From NCBI GenBank assembly GCA_949752795.1, contig OX457058.1, positions 154,266,353 to 154,330,352 on the forward strand: a DNA stretch of 64,000 nucleotides, written 5' to 3'. This DNA is from Hyperoodon ampullatus. Its lineage: Eukaryota; Chordata; Mammalia; Artiodactyla; Ziphiidae. The stretch's first letter is position 1; each line of letters starts with the position of its first letter. The notes under the pieces were generated by a model. The model was not told the DNA's origin and searched no databases. It saw nothing but the letters and a program-made list of their open reading frames with translations. The translations under genes were made by a program, and so were the position numbers. Below, in pieces: positions 9,977 through 21,829 of this stretch.

Positions 9977-11240
9977 TCGGGTTGGCCAAAAGGTTCTTTC
10001 AGTTTTTTCGGTAAGATGACTCTAGTAGCACTTAGTTATCTTTAACTTCATTCAAAACAGTTTTGTTAGTTTGTATGTGACAGCTGTCATATCAGCCTGC
10101 ATTTAAAAAATGACTCATCAAAATTGGTGAATTTTTGTGTAGCCATTTTAATATGGAAGAAAAAAAGCAACATTTTCGGCATATTATGCTTTATTGTTTC
10201 AAGAAAGGTAAAAACGCGACCAAAATGCAAAAAAAGATTTGTGCAGCGTATGGAGAAGGTGCTGGGACTGAGCGAACATGTCAAAAGGGGTTTGCGAAGT
10301 TTCGTGCTGGAGATTTCTCACTGGACGATGCTCCATGGTCGGGTAGACCAGTTGAAGTTGATAGCGATCAAATCGAGACATTAATTGAGAACAATCAACG
10401 TTACACCACGTGGGAGATAGCCAACATACTCAAAATATCCAAATCAAGCATTGAAAATCATTTGCACCAGCTTGGATGTGTCAATCGCTTTGATGTTTGG
10501 GTTCCACATAAGCGAAAAAAACCTTCTTGACCGTATTTCCGCATGCGATTCTCTCCTTAAACGTAATGAAAACATTCCGTTTTTAAAACAAATTGTGGAT
10601 ACTGTACAATAATATGGAACGGAAGAGATCGTGGGGCAAGAGAAATGAAGCACCACCAACCACCCCAAAGGCCGGTCTTCATCCAAAGAAGGTGATGTTG
10701 TGTATATGGTGGGATTGGAAGAGAGTCCTCTATTATGAGCTCCTTCCGGAAAACCAAACGATTAATTCCAACAAGCACTGCTCCCAATTAGACCCACTGG
10801 AAGCAGCACTCGTCGAAAATCGTCCGGAATTAGTCAACACATATGTGTTAGAAAACACATAATCTTCCATCAGGATAACGCAAGACTGCATGTTTCTTTG
10901 ATGACCAGGCAAAAGCTGTTAGAGCTTGGCTGGGAAGTTCTGATTCATCTGCTGTATTCACCAGACATTGCACCTTCGGATTTCCATTTAATTCGGTTTT
11001 TACAAAATTCTCTTAATGGAAAAAGTTTCAATTCCCTGGAAGACTGTAAAAGGCACCTGGAACAGTTCTTTGCTCAAAAAGATAAGTTTTGGGAAGATGG
11101 AATTATGAAGTTGCCTGAAAAATGGCAGAAGGTATTGGAACCAAAGGCTGAATACATTGTTCGATAAAGTTCTTGGTGAAAATGAAAAATGTGTCTTTTA
11201 TTTTTACTTAAAAACCGAAGGTACTTTTTGGCCAGCCCAA
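9977..11240 (+). mobile_element. Mariner DNA transposon, near full length
   Basis: Seen: 1264 bases bounded by the TA target duplication (9975-9976 and 11241-11242). The terminal inverted repeats are TCGGGTTGGCCAAAAGGTTC at the left and the complement of TTGGGCTGGCCAAAAAGTAC at the right. It encloses one decayed transposase gene. Known: mariners move by cut-and-paste with a DD34D transposase, and a related mariner transposase is part of mammalian SETMAR. Related copies exist in cetartiodactyls; I infer that this is that lineage but have not searched. Length and ends are complete, yet the gene is disabled. Confidence 0.95.
10153..11167 (+). pseudogene. Mariner transposase pseudogene (DD34D), frameshifted
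   Basis: The start is ATG 10153. The N-terminal part (10153-10530) holds the helix-turn-helix DNA-binding region and the linker motif read as WVPH. A shift near 10505 makes a stop at 10528-10530. A small deletion near 10594 removes the codons around the first catalytic Asp (the GDEKW-type motif), leaving only ...WILYNN. The middle frame ends at 10861 after a small insertion near 10840. The last frame keeps the second Asp (GAT 10874-10876, HQDNAR) and the third (GAT 10979-10981, SPDIAPSD). They are 34 residues apart, which fits the mariner class. Not functional. Confidence 0.93.
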
Positions 11241-11242
11241 TA

Positions 11243-11904
11243 CCTCAGCTGGAGGCCTCTTTCATCCCAGCGGCCTGGGCCTGGGCGTTTCCTTCTGCAC
11301 TAGAAACGGGTGCTACTGTTAGTCATGCCAGTGACTGGACAGTGGGGAGGCCGGGCTGGAGAGCCAAGGCTCCCTCCGAGCTGGTACAGGGCCACACCGT
11401 CAGACTTTCGTCAGGGACAGTCCAGGAAAGAATGGCCCATGGCAGGCATACAAGGCTCCTGGACCATAGCCACTGGACAGGAGGGTCACATTGCTGGACG
11501 TCAAGGTTGACGCACACAGCCTGGCATGGGCCCCAGGACCTGAGCAGATCTTTACAATCACCTTGGAAGAGGTCGAGGGGCAGGGAAATTTGCATCATGG
11601 GAGTTCCCAACGGCTCTGTCCTAAGAGATCTGATCTGAAATCCAGGGTTAGCCATGGAAGAAGTTGGCCTGGTCATGAGTCCAGTCCCCACTGGGTGCTA
11701 GTTTCCAGTGCAGGGTCCGTGACAAACTCTTGTTCCTGCAGCCAGGAGCCAGAGACACTGAGAATGACAGTTGCAGGAAGACCCTGGGACAATCCTTCAG
11801 GGTGGCCAAGATGAACTGGGAGTTCCAGAATAAGCAACAGGAGGTACAGCAGAGAAAAGGATGAGGATTCACACTGAGGACACACTTTGGGGGATGTGTC
11901 CCAG
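11243..11904. other. GC-rich single-copy DNA, nothing recognised
   Basis: Frames up to 149 codons begin inside the mariner end or have no known domain. No repeat is identified. Confidence 0.4.
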
Positions 11905-12070
11905 GCACCTTGCCAAGTGCTGCATCATATACCAGCTCGGGGATCTTCAAAGCAAAGCCCAAGGGCACTGGGGCGCTAGACGATTCAATGGACAGATGAG
12001 CAAACCGAGGCTCAGAAAGAGATGATTTTCCTGATATCACACAGCCATTAAGAGCAGAGCCAGCATTCAA
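11905..12070 (-). repeat. MIR SINE relic
   Basis: Minus-oriented MIR: CAGGCACCTTGCCAAGTGCTG, GGACAGATGAGCAAACCGAG, GCTCAGAAAGAG, TCACACAGCCATTAAGAGC. Confidence 0.85.
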
Positions 12071-12089
12071 GCAAGGTCAAGAATGAGGC

Positions 12090-12420
12090 ACAGAATGTCC
12101 AGCAATCAATAGACTCGTTAAATAAATAATGGTTTATTTATGGAATACTAAGCAGCCATTGACATTTCTTGGTAGAAGAATATTTAATGACCTGGAAAGA
12201 TGTTCAAGATATACAGTTGAGTGGGGAAAAAAGCAGGTTACAAAACAGCATGTGCAAATGGGTTGTTAAAAAATAAAATACAGAGGTGTGATTTCCAATT
12301 AAAAAAATCAAAATATTAGCAGAGACTATCTCTGGATAACAGGAGTAGGTGTGATTTCTACTCTATGTCTTCATCCATTTTTTCTTACAAGGATCATTTT
12401 GTAACAAGGACAAACCTGAC
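12090..12420 (+). repeat. L1-like (HAL1/L1ME type) 3' fragment
   Basis: Contains ATGGTTTATTTATGGAATAC, CTAAGCAGCCATTGACA, AAGATATACAGTTGAGTGGG and ATCTCTGGATAACAGGAG. This is the order seen in old non-LTR 3' fragments homologous to the end of L1 ORF2. Subfamily not assigned. Confidence 0.55.
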
Positions 12421-12828
12421 AGAAGGAGCCCAGGTTGTGTTTTGTGGGGTGTGAAGGGAGGGGCTGGATTCCAGGGCTGAATGGACCGGAGGGTGTGGTA
12501 GGAAGCAACACCCTCCTTAGAACACTTGGACTTTTTCTGGGTCAGGCAGCTGGCAGAGTTGGGTGCCTGCCTCTGCTAGGGGAAGCCCGGCCTGGCTCTG
12601 CGTGCACCCGTGATTGAGTTCCACCCCTTTGGGCCTGTACTCTCAGGGCAGGTGGGCGTGAGGAGAGGGCAGCGTTGGACTGGGTTTATCCTAGGTGTGC
12701 GTCGTGGGGAGAGCCGGGGAGACTTGCTTAAATGCGTGCCTTTTTGCCAAGTCTTCAGTTCAGGGGCGGCAGGGGGCTCGCTCACAAGTCACGAGTGGCC
12801 GTGTGAGCTCAGTCCTCTGGAACCGTGG
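12421..12828. other. Single-copy DNA, nothing recognised
   Basis: Short overlapping frames only, with G-rich patches. Confidence 0.4.
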
Positions 12829-13150
12829 CTCTCAAACTTCTGAGACCCAACGACAAGCCTGAAAACATTTACAAATATTTTATAATACTTTAATAACCTG
12901 AAAGTAAATTTGTTGATAATATAACCTACCTACAGGCATAATATATATTGTCAGTCAATCTGATGCCCAAACTGTATTAGAAAGGAAAGAAATAGTTTCT
13001 CATAAAACAACAAGTATTTCAATATGTAAATGCTCAGGCAAGACTATACAGTACAAGACAGCATCCCCTCAGCTCCACCGCCACCAAAGGCACACGCAGA
13101 TTTCCAAAACTCTCCCTGGGGGAGATTCAAGCCAGAGGACCACTGATTAG
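12829..13150. repeat. hAT-type DNA transposon relic
   Basis: AT-rich interior between inverted ends: GTGGCTCTCAAACTTCTGAG at the left and the AGAGGACCACTG end at the right. These match the CAGTGGTTCTCAAACTT-type termini of hAT elements. No transposase frame. Family not assigned. Confidence 0.55.
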
Positions 13151-13159
13151 AGTAATCAT

Positions 13160-13450
<291 letters not shown>

Positions 13451-13529
13451 GCTTTCCTGGGGGAGGAGGCTCAGCCTGAGGGAACTGGGTCAAATCTGAG
13501 GAGCATGGCCCCAGGCCCTTTGAGCTGCA

Positions 13530-13716
13530 GTATTTCTCAACCTCGGCACAATTCATATTACGGGCTAGATAACTCTTTGTCGCGGGGGCTGTCCTGGGCA
13601 GAGTGAGATGTTTAGCAGCATCCCTGGCTTCCACCCGTCAGATGCCATTACACCCCCTGCATCGGCAATGACCAAAATGTCGCCAGACATAGTTAGAGAG
13701 CTACTGGGTTAGAGAA
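13530..13716 (-). repeat. MER20 hAT-type DNA transposon relic
   Basis: Minus MER20 order: AGTATTTCTCAACCTCGGCA, GGGCTAGATAACTCTTTGTC, GATGTTTAGCAGCATCCCTGG, GTCAGATGCCATTACACC, ATGTCGCCAGACAT. It is the second MER20 within 5 kb. Confidence 0.9.
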
Positions 13717-14784
13717 TCAAGGCAGAGTCTAGAGGAGGCACAACCTGAGCCAGGTCTGCAGATACGGGAGAATTTCTGGAACTAGAGAAAAGCGGGGCAA
13801 TGCCCTGGGGGAGGGATGGGAATGACACGGGTATGGCAGGAGTGGGTGGTTGTATGGAGGACATGGGAAAGCGAGTCTGGGTGGCCGTGTGCACAGAGAT
13901 AAAGAGAAAAATTGAGATCATGTGGCCAGAAGGAGGGGCAGTCCTCTCCTGACTTCACATCCTGCCCTGGGAGAGGACCCCTGATGAAGACAGCACCGGA
14001 AAATAATTTTGGTTGAGAATCCCACATTGATCAGAATTTACTTGGCTTTTCCAAGCCCACCGCATCCCCCTCTAAAGGTTTGCATGACTTACTGACCCTC
14101 AGATGAATCACTCCCACACGTGGAGATCCATCTCCCTGTTTTGTAACCTCCCCTCATTCTTAGCCAGTATCCCAGCCACACCTTCTTGGGCCCTGAGAGC
14201 CATCTGCAGTCTCCTTGGCAGGCAGGCTGAGAAGGGGGGGCGTGCGGGGGGCTCCTGGCCTGTAACCCTGAGAAGGGCAAGGAGCAAGGGAGACAAACGC
14301 CTTGGGCTGCTCAGTGAGGACCCCCCTGCAAAACCCCCTTCACCTCTTGGCTCTCAGCTGAGTCCCTCTGGGGGAAGAGGCGATTCTCAGACAACCCTTT
14401 GGCCACTACACTTGGCTCTTGACTGGAATAATTAGATCTGGAGCCAGGAATGATGTCATGCCTCTGCGGGAGACTAGAGGATGACTTTGAGCGAGGCACT
14501 CATTGTGGCCTCAGCTCTCTTCTTTGTCTAGTGAACTGGGGTGGACTTGGTAATTTTTAACACTCTTGCACTGACATTCTGCTTTGAAGATGAAAGCCTA
14601 GGCAAGTCCCCCTTGGAAGAGTGTGGCAGCCATGGCTTTGCATACCCAACTCACTTCCCCTCCTTCTTCCTCTAGTTTCCCTGAGAGCCTCGCTCCTTCC
14701 CCAGGTGGTACTGATGCGGCTGTCAATATGATGCCCTACCTTATTCCAAGAGTGTAAGGGTGGGTGAGTGTCCAGGCAGAGGAC
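13717..14784. other. Single-copy DNA, no gene recognised
   Basis: Several short frames on both strands; no domain, repeat family or RNA gene identified. Confidence 0.4.
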
Positions 14785-15160
14785 CCTCCCTGTGTTGATT
14801 GGTTCATTAATGGACATGCTCCTGTGTGAGCCACTTAAGACTCTTCCCTGGGATATGGAAGACAGAAATAATGTTTAAAGGGACTTAATAGGCTAGAAAG
14901 GTGTGAGTCTAAGGCTACCAGCTGTCATCTTCCTGACACAAGAAGAAAGCTCATCTATAGAATAAAGCCAGGATACAGAGCACAACAAAGCTGAGAGCCC
15001 AAGAGACAGATAAAGCCTTGATGACATTGTTTGAATCCCTGGATCAAACTGTGCCTGACAGTGATGCCCAGTTGTGAGTTAATTCTCTTTTTGCTTAAGC
15101 TAGTTTAATTTAGGTTTCTGTAACTCACAGCTGAACCAGTCCTAACTAATACAGCCCTTC
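14785..15160 (+). repeat. Ancient interspersed repeat, same unnamed family as 3225-3830
   Basis: Starts GTTGATTGGTTCATTAATGG, contains AAAGCCTTGATGACATTG and CTTTTTGCTTAAGCTAG, and ends TCCTAACTAATACA. The order parallels the 3.2-3.8 kb repeat. Confidence 0.6.
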
Positions 15161-15464
15161 AGCAGTAGGGCTATGCGAGGGGGTATTGAGTATATGGAGG
15201 GGTAGAATCTGCCAGCTTATACCTCCAGCCCAAGGCAACACACCTCAGAACCACCCCACAAATCTCTCCTGCCATGTGCTTTGACAGTCCCTTAGCTTCA
15301 GCCTTATGGAGGGGCATTCTTCTAACCTAACCCATGACCCAGTGCCATCACGCATGTTTTTCAAGCCCAAGGCTTGATAGCAGCTTTGAAAAAGGATGCC
15401 CTTACCTCAAGTCACATAGCACCCAGGAAGACAGGCAAGTGGAATCTGTAATGCACAGCTTTGC
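15161..15464. other. Single-copy DNA, nothing recognised
   Basis: No frame, repeat or motif of note between two old repeats. Confidence 0.35.
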
Positions 15465-15850
15465 TATGGACTGAACTGTTTCCTCTCAAAATTCGTATGC
15501 TGAAGCCCTAACCCCCAATATGACTATATTTGGAGACAAGGCTTTTAGGAAGCAATTAAGATTAAATGGGATGATACAGGTGGGGTCCTGACCAATAGAC
15601 TTGGTGTCCTTTTAAGAAGAGGAAAAGATAAATCTCTCTGCAAGCACGGGCTCCAAGGAAAGGCCACATGAGCACAAAGCTAGCAGGCAGCCGTCTGCTC
15701 ACAAGGAAGAGGGCCCTCACCAGAACCTGACCATGCTGGAGCCCTAATCTCAGACTTGCAGCCTCCAGAACAGTGAGAAAATAAATGTCTGCTGTTTAAG
15801 CCACTCAGTCTATGGTATTTTGTTATGACAGCCAGAGCTGACTGAGGCAC
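15465..15850 (+). repeat. MLT1/MST-type solo LTR (ERVL-MaLR)
   Basis: Nearly complete sense LTR: GCTATGGACTGAACTGTTTC, AAATTCGTATGCTGAAGCCC, CTTAAGAAGAGG-type core, GCCTCCAGAACAGTGAGAAA, TAAGCCACTCAGTCTATGG, and a TTTGTTATGACAGCC end. No internal retroviral sequence. Confidence 0.9.
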
Positions 15851-16007
15851 ACTCCTCCCCACCCCCACCAGAAGGCCCCATGCGGTGATGAAGACATAAT
15901 TCTTAGCCAAGTGTTCTCAGCAGTTACCACATGCCAGGCTGTTCTAAGCGCTTTCATACCTTAACTCACTGAGTCCTCATAACAATACTGTGAAATAGGC
16001 AACATTA

Positions 16008-16606
16008 CAGGTTTCCCCTGATATCTGAAAGCAGAGAGTTCCTATGAAAGCTTTTGTAAGCTGAAATGGCATAAGCAAAGGATTTACCTTAGGAGATGAA
16101 GCACAGATGCTCAGACACAGTTCAACGCTATGGTAACTTGATGCTGAGATGCTGACTGTAATTCCTGGGAAGGAGCTTGGTGCGCCACCCTCACTGCTTG
16201 GGGTGCACGCTGCCTCTATAATGCTTGCTGCAAAACTAACGCTCAGGGCTTCCCTGGTGGTGCAGTGGTTGAGAGTCCGCCGGCCGATGCAGGGGACATG
16301 GGTTCGTGACCCGGTACGGGAAGATCCCATATGCCGTGGAGCGGCTGGGTCTGTGAGCCATGCCGCTGAGCCTGCGCGTCTGGAGCCTGTACTCCACAAT
16401 GGGAGGGGCCACAACAGTGAGAGACCCATGTACTGCAAACAAACAAACAAAAACACTAACGCTGAACTCTATCTTCACTTTACGCCTTTTCTTCATAAAA
16501 GCAAAAATCCTCTTTGGATTTCAGTTAGCGAAAACAGGTACTAATGTAGGTCTTTTGTAAACGCAAAGTGGCATAAAGCAAACTTTCAAAAAGTGGGAGA
16601 TACCTG
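16008..16606. mobile_element. Tc1/mariner-superfamily MITE (TA target), SINE inside
   Basis: Flanked by TA (16006-16007 and 16607-16608). The ends are inverted: left CAGGTTTCCCCTGATATC; right, on the complement, CAGGTATCTCCCACTTTTTG. Both ends carry related GCATAAGCAAA/GGCATAAAGCAAA blocks. No transposase frame is present. Family name not assigned. The SINE at 16246-16454 makes up a third of its length. Confidence 0.8.
16246..16454 (+). mobile_element. CHR-type tRNA-derived SINE
   Basis: Head GGGCTTCCCTGGTGGTGCAG, ending in an AAAC-rich tail. The TSD ACTAACGCT is at 16235-16243 and 16455-16463. It is inside the MITE, so it is the youngest of three nested layers. Confidence 0.93.
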
Positions 16607-16720
16607 TATAACCATTATACAGATGAGGCAACTGAGGCACAGAGAGGTTTGGGAAACAAGGTCACAAGGTAATACTGTAAAACTGGATTCTAACCCGGCA
16701 ATCTAAATCCAGCACTCCTC

Positions 16721-18739
16721 AACCCTGAGAAACTGAGGAAGGAGAGAAAGGCAAGACTGCCCACGACCACCTGAGAGAATCAGCAGAAATGGAAGGCCCT
16801 GCATTCAGACACCGGACAGTGCTGTGTGGGTGGGAGAACAAACTTGGTTCCCAGCTTGGCATAGTCCACAGGACGTGACCTGCCACTGCGTGCCCTCCAG
16901 GGAGGTGCCATAAGGTCCATTCTCCATTCAGTAGCCCTGTGACCTAGCCTAAGTCATGTGAAAAATAGGAGGTAGACAACAGGATGCTCAAAGCCCTTCC
17001 CATTCATTCTGTGGTTCTAAAAGCACACAGGCGCAGCCCCTTGGCATGGGGGGGTGCTGCCAGAGAAACTGTATGGAATCAGATCACCCAGCATGTCCCC
17101 ACTGGGGTCTGTTAATTCTGGCTCAGGGCCTGGCACGGATTCCAACTCACCCCTGAGGGTAGCAGAATCTGCTTTGCCCCCAAACATCCCCAAGCGCTGG
17201 AGCTGAGGGCTTACCCCAGGCCCACTCCCTCTGAGACCTTTCTGGAAGCCTCATCCAACCCTAGTGGCCAAGTGCCACGACATCACGACCTGGCCAGGCC
17301 CCCAAAAATCCTTGTGTGATGGGGCATGGAATCCTTCCAAGACTCATCTCCTTGTCTCCAGTGGTCCCCAGTGCCTGGGACCCTGGGATGGTGTAAAATG
17401 GTGGGTTGCAACCCCTTGTAGGAATGGACTCAGACGCCACCCCCGTGCTCAGATGCCCTGTGGGATGCTGGAACCAGGAACTCGCCCATAAAGGACCTCT
17501 GGGGTCTCCCTGTAATGGCGCCCAAGATCCACCAGGTGTCGCTGTGTAGCCGGCGCGATGAAGGGTGATGGCGGGAGGATTTTCTCCACCACCGACACTA
17601 GGGATTGGGGAAGCAAAGGCAGGAGGCCCGGGTGGAGCAGAGCGGTGGCCCTGTCCTCCGGCCTGCAGGCCAGCGGAAGCACCCCCTTCGAAGACACATG
17701 TCGTGATCCGTGAGCCTGGGGACAGCAGAGGTCTCCGTCCAAGGCCTGAAATGAGATAAGGCGGAGGTGGGAGAGCAATTTCCGATCTGTCTGCCAGGCC
17801 ACGTTTCCCCATCCCAGCAAGCCCGCCCTGGGACTGGAGGTGCCCTCCCACCCGCTCCAGGAGCTCCCCTCAGCTTCCTGGGGCCCTGCCTGGGGCTACT
17901 CCAGCCCCCACCCACAGGGGCCAGTGAGCCATGTAGACTGCATGCATCTCTTCGGTGCCAGAGAGCAGAGCCCCTGATCTCACCCCCAAGCAAAGCTGGT
18001 TCGAAGTCAGGCAGGGCTGGGAGACTCAGACCCCCAAAGGCTTGTCACCCAGAAGCCAGCAGGCCCCGACACTGGCTTCCGTCCCATCCTCCTCCGGTCA
18101 TGGAGGGAGACGGGGGAGGGAGATGTCCTCACCTATTCCAGCCTCTAAATCCTGAGGCTCCACGCACTGGAGGCCCTGGGTATTGCAGTGGAAGGACTTG
18201 GAGCATTTTAATTTCCTCAGGCTCCACCCACCTGAGGACAGCTGCGGGCTCACTCTGCAGCTCCCAGAGGTCGAGTTACAGTTCTGGCACTTCTGGTTCC
18301 CCAGGTGGGCCTCAAGGGAGGGAATGTCAAAATGAAGACGGGTGGGTGTCCCCCACAGGCCTGAGGCTCAGCCCCTCCAGCTCCAAGCCCTTCTGTCTCT
18401 GACAGCCACGCAGAGGCCACCACCTAGCTCTTCCCTGGAAAGGAAAATCAAAGGGGTTGAGGAGGGGAAGAAGGCAGTAGCTCTGTGAGTGACTCAGAGC
18501 CCCACGGGTGAGATGGAAAAGGAAGGTAGGGGATGGGAAGAGGCCCAAGAAAAGCAGGGGATGCAGGATGCACCCTCTGCAGGTGTTGGGAGGCAGCAGT
18601 GGAACAGCCAAGTGAGGACCCGCCTGAGATAGGGGGTTGAGGGGTTTGGTCTGGGTAATGGCTACTGAAGGTATCACGGGGGTGGTGGGTGCATCTAACT
18701 AAAAAATTCTGTTAGCATAAATCACCCACTGTCCTTCCT
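16721..18739. other. GC-rich low-repeat DNA; possible Cys-rich exon on the minus strand
   Basis: No named gene. Candidate exon at minus 18133-18310: a T/C-rich stretch and AG before 18310, 59 open codons with cysteine spacing C-x2-C-x6-C-x17-C-x5-C-x6-C, and a strong donor AG|GTGAGG at 18133/18132. There is no start codon or partner exon I can support. A CTCF-like CCACCAGGTGTCGCTG lies at 17529-17544. Confidence 0.25.
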
Positions 18740-18990
18740 TTATGCGTCAAAGCACAAATACAAACTGATCACCCACTGGAGGCTGCACTGTGCCAGGCAA
18801 TATAAGGGAGACACCAGAAGCATCCTGTTCCCACATGCGTTACAGTCTAGGTCTAGGCAGGAAGACAAGACTTAAGAACAAGAACACTTGTGTGTGTGTG
18901 CATAGCATGCAACACTGGCTGAGAAAGCTCGTGATAACTGTACAAGTGTGTGAGACCCCAGCTATTAAATATTTGCTCATGGCTGCTCCC
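18740..18990 (-). repeat. L2 LINE 3' fragment
   Basis: Antisense L2 end: CACTGTGCCAGGCAATATAAG, TACAGTCTAGGTCTAGGC, AGGAAGACAAGAC. A short TG patch is included. Confidence 0.6.
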
Positions 18991-19514
18991 TGATCATTCC
19001 TAGCATAAAAAATACAACAAACATACAAGACTCTCAGAAGCCCTGCCTGATTTCCAGCGTCTGCTCAAGATTTTGCACCTATATATGTCTGTGCATGTGT
19101 GTGTGTGTGTATGTGTGTTTGCATGTGTGAGACCAGGCATATCAGTAGCATCTGTAGCTTTGTGCTTGGGAGTCCTAGATGAAGGAGTTTCTAAGAATTG
19201 TTGCATGTCAGAGCAGCAAAGGAACGCAGGGGTCCCATAGGCCTCTCACTACACAGAAGGGGAGGAGAAAAGTCCAAGGGGCTAAATCATATGCCTCGGG
19301 TCACTCAGCAGTGAACAAGGTAATAAAATTGGCCATGAAGCTTATCTCATGTAAGGCTGACACGTGGGCTCACTGGAGGGCAGAGGTGGAAGCGGTGTTG
19401 GAAGTGGACTACGGGAACACTTGTTTCCCCTACGGCCTATGACAGAGGGGAAGGTGGGGACACGTGGTGTCGCTGTGCCAACCTGGGACACGACAGTCAT
19501 GGGGAGACAATGAA
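18991..19514. other. Low-repeat DNA with a short TG microsatellite
   Basis: A TG/TATG microsatellite lies near 19089-19125. A weak MIR-like trace may sit at 19230-19330. No gene. Confidence 0.4.
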
Positions 19515-19645
19515 GGAACGTGGTTAAGGGCCAGGCTCTGGAGACAAACTTCTGTGGCTGGAATCCTGGCCCTATTACTTACTAGATGCTTCTTAACATC
19601 TCTGCACCTCCGTTTCCTTATCTGGAAAATAGCCCGCCCATGCCC
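19515..19645 (+). repeat. MIR SINE relic
   Basis: Sense MIR: GTGGTTAAGGGCCAGGCTCT, GGCTGGAATCCTGGCCC, TTACTTACTAGATGC, CTGCACCTCCGTTTCCTTAT. Confidence 0.88.
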
Positions 19646-21829
19646 CCGACTCCAGCCATGGGACAAAGCCGGCACCCCTCAACCTGCCTGCTTTCAACCT
19701 GCCTTACTTTCACCAGGAGGAGGCTAGAGCTTCTATCTGTGTTGTCAGGTTTGGGAATTACAGGGTAAATCAATGAAAAAGGAAGCTCATGAGCTGGGAA
19801 GCTCAGAGGGTAAACTCTGGGTCCCAGCAGCGGTCTCCGGCCGAGGTGGGCTTGCTGGAATCCTGCTGGCCAGCAGCACTAGGCAACAGACTGATGCAGC
19901 TCCTTTTAACTTTTATCATTTGCTTTACTCTCTTCATTTCCACCCCTGCCCTGCATCATCATATGTCAAACTCAGCAGGAACCATGGAGCCGGCCTTGTC
20001 TTCATTTTAGGACAGAGGACCCTGAGCTCAGACGAGAATATTTTTCCTGTGGCTGGTGGGAGCCTCGCCAAGCCTGCCGAATCCAGGCTGGCCACAGCTC
20101 AACCCTCTAGGCCGGGTACCAGGCCTTCCTTAGCAACCGCCCCTGAATCTCGGCAGAGAGCACTCGCTCGTGGGATCTGGCCCCCAGGGTGGGTCCCTGT
20201 AAAGAAGCCACACTTGAGCCTGAGCCGGGCAGAGCTGGCGAGAGGAAGCGCGTGGGCTCCGCGCTGGCACGGGGCCGCCCGCCCCTCCACCCCTGCAAGA
20301 ACCCGTGACAAACAGCCTTGCCTGGTGCCCGAGCGCCTGCCAAGCCCTGTCGCAGTAAAACCCTGGCAGACTCTGCAAGGAGTCCAATTTCAGCCCAGCG
20401 GGTGGGGAAACCAAGGCAGCGAGAGCCCAATGTGACCAAGCTCACACACAGTGCTGGCAACCAGAGGCAGGGCATCCAGGGCTTCAGGCTGACCCCTGAG
20501 CCATGGGGCCACTCCAGCCAAGGCTCTGGGCCTGGCACAGAGCAGGAAAGAACATTGCCTGGATTCCTGTCAGCAGCAGAGCCCAGAGAAAAGACCCAGC
20601 GCGTTCCATCCAGCAGTCCTCACTGTGGTCCCCTCTCTCCTGGGGTAAAAGAGTCACTGGGGACCCCCAGGAGCTCCCTGGGGCATCAAGGTCCAGGCCA
20701 GGAATCCAGCTCTGGAGCATTCCAGCTGCCAGCTGAGTGCCTGGAACAGCAGACGTCAAAATCCTGGCAGGCAGAGGGAGAAGGGAAGATTAGGTCATTA
20801 CAGCAGAATGAAGGCAACCAAGAAACCCAGGGAGGGGAGGAGGGACAGAGGCCAAGAATGTGTTCAAGGCAACCTGAAAACTCCTTCAGATGAAAGCTGG
20901 CCCAGACACTGGCGGCTTCCCCACTGCCTGAGTTACTGGCCGAGGAAGACCTGGTGCGTCTCCGCCCTTCTGGGGGCCCAGAGCTGGTCCACACACGCGT
21001 GTGGCATCGGCACCTAAGTGTCACGAAGGCACTGGGAACAGTAAGCAAGTTCGGTGCTCCGTGTGCAGACGCACATTTGGGCATAAAACACACATGTGCA
21101 GGTCTACACAGTAGTGGGTGCGTGTGTTTGTGTGCAGTCTACAAACATGTTTTCACCAAGCTCAACGAGAAGCAATCAGTCATCTCCGTGGAATCTTAGC
21201 AACCGCCATCCCCAGAAAAGGCTCCTGCCAGCTGGAGCTGCGATGAGTCAGCAGAGGCGGCTGGGGTGGGGGAAGGAGGCGAGCTCTCGCCCTGGAGCCG
21301 GCCTCTCCCTTCTCCCGGCCTGGCTGCCTCGCCTGGGTCACTGCTTTGGCACCGATGTCCGAGAACACATTCCTGGAACTGGCCAGCACAGGCCGCTCAA
21401 GGGTTTTCCCCTCCTCCTCCCTTTCCTCTCCCCTCCCCACACCCGCCCTTCAGTTTTTCCTTCTTGCTGCAAAACCAAAACACTGCACTCACGAGTTCAG
21501 GAGCTGCGGCCAAATGGCAGGAGCCAGCGGTGGAGGGGTTGGGACATAGGAGCTGCCCAGGCCCAGGGAGGCCAGGGGCTGAGGACACCTCCCGCCCACC
21601 CAACCCCCGCTTCCAGGGCCCTGCTGGGGACTGCTGAATTCAGCTTAAGTCCTACTGGTGCTAAAGTGTCATTGCCTGGGGCTCCAGGGAACAGGAGTTC
21701 AAGGTGGCTCCCAGGGAAATGGACTGTGTCTGCCTCTGCCCCATAGCAGAGCCTGAGGTTGCTACCACGGACCAAGGGCGGGAGGCTGAGAAGAGGAAGA
21801 GAAAGGCACCGTGATTAATCAGGGCTCTA
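19646..21829. other. GC-rich, repeat-poor DNA; no gene recognised
   Basis: Many overlapping frames of 60-220 codons on both strands without known domains fit chance in GC-rich sequence. CpGs are moderately dense at about 20150-20300. Nothing nameable. Confidence 0.4.

Larger units (their letters stand above)
15905..16720 (-). repeat. MIR SINE relic split by two nested insertions
   Basis: The left half is 15905-16005 (CATGCCAGGCTGTTCTAAGC, CTCACTGAGTCCTCATAAC). The right half is 16609-16720 (ATTATACAGATGAGGCAACT, GAGGCACAGAGAGGTTTGG, AAACTGGATTCTAACCCGGC). The halves join exactly across the TA duplication of the inserted element. Confidence 0.88.
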
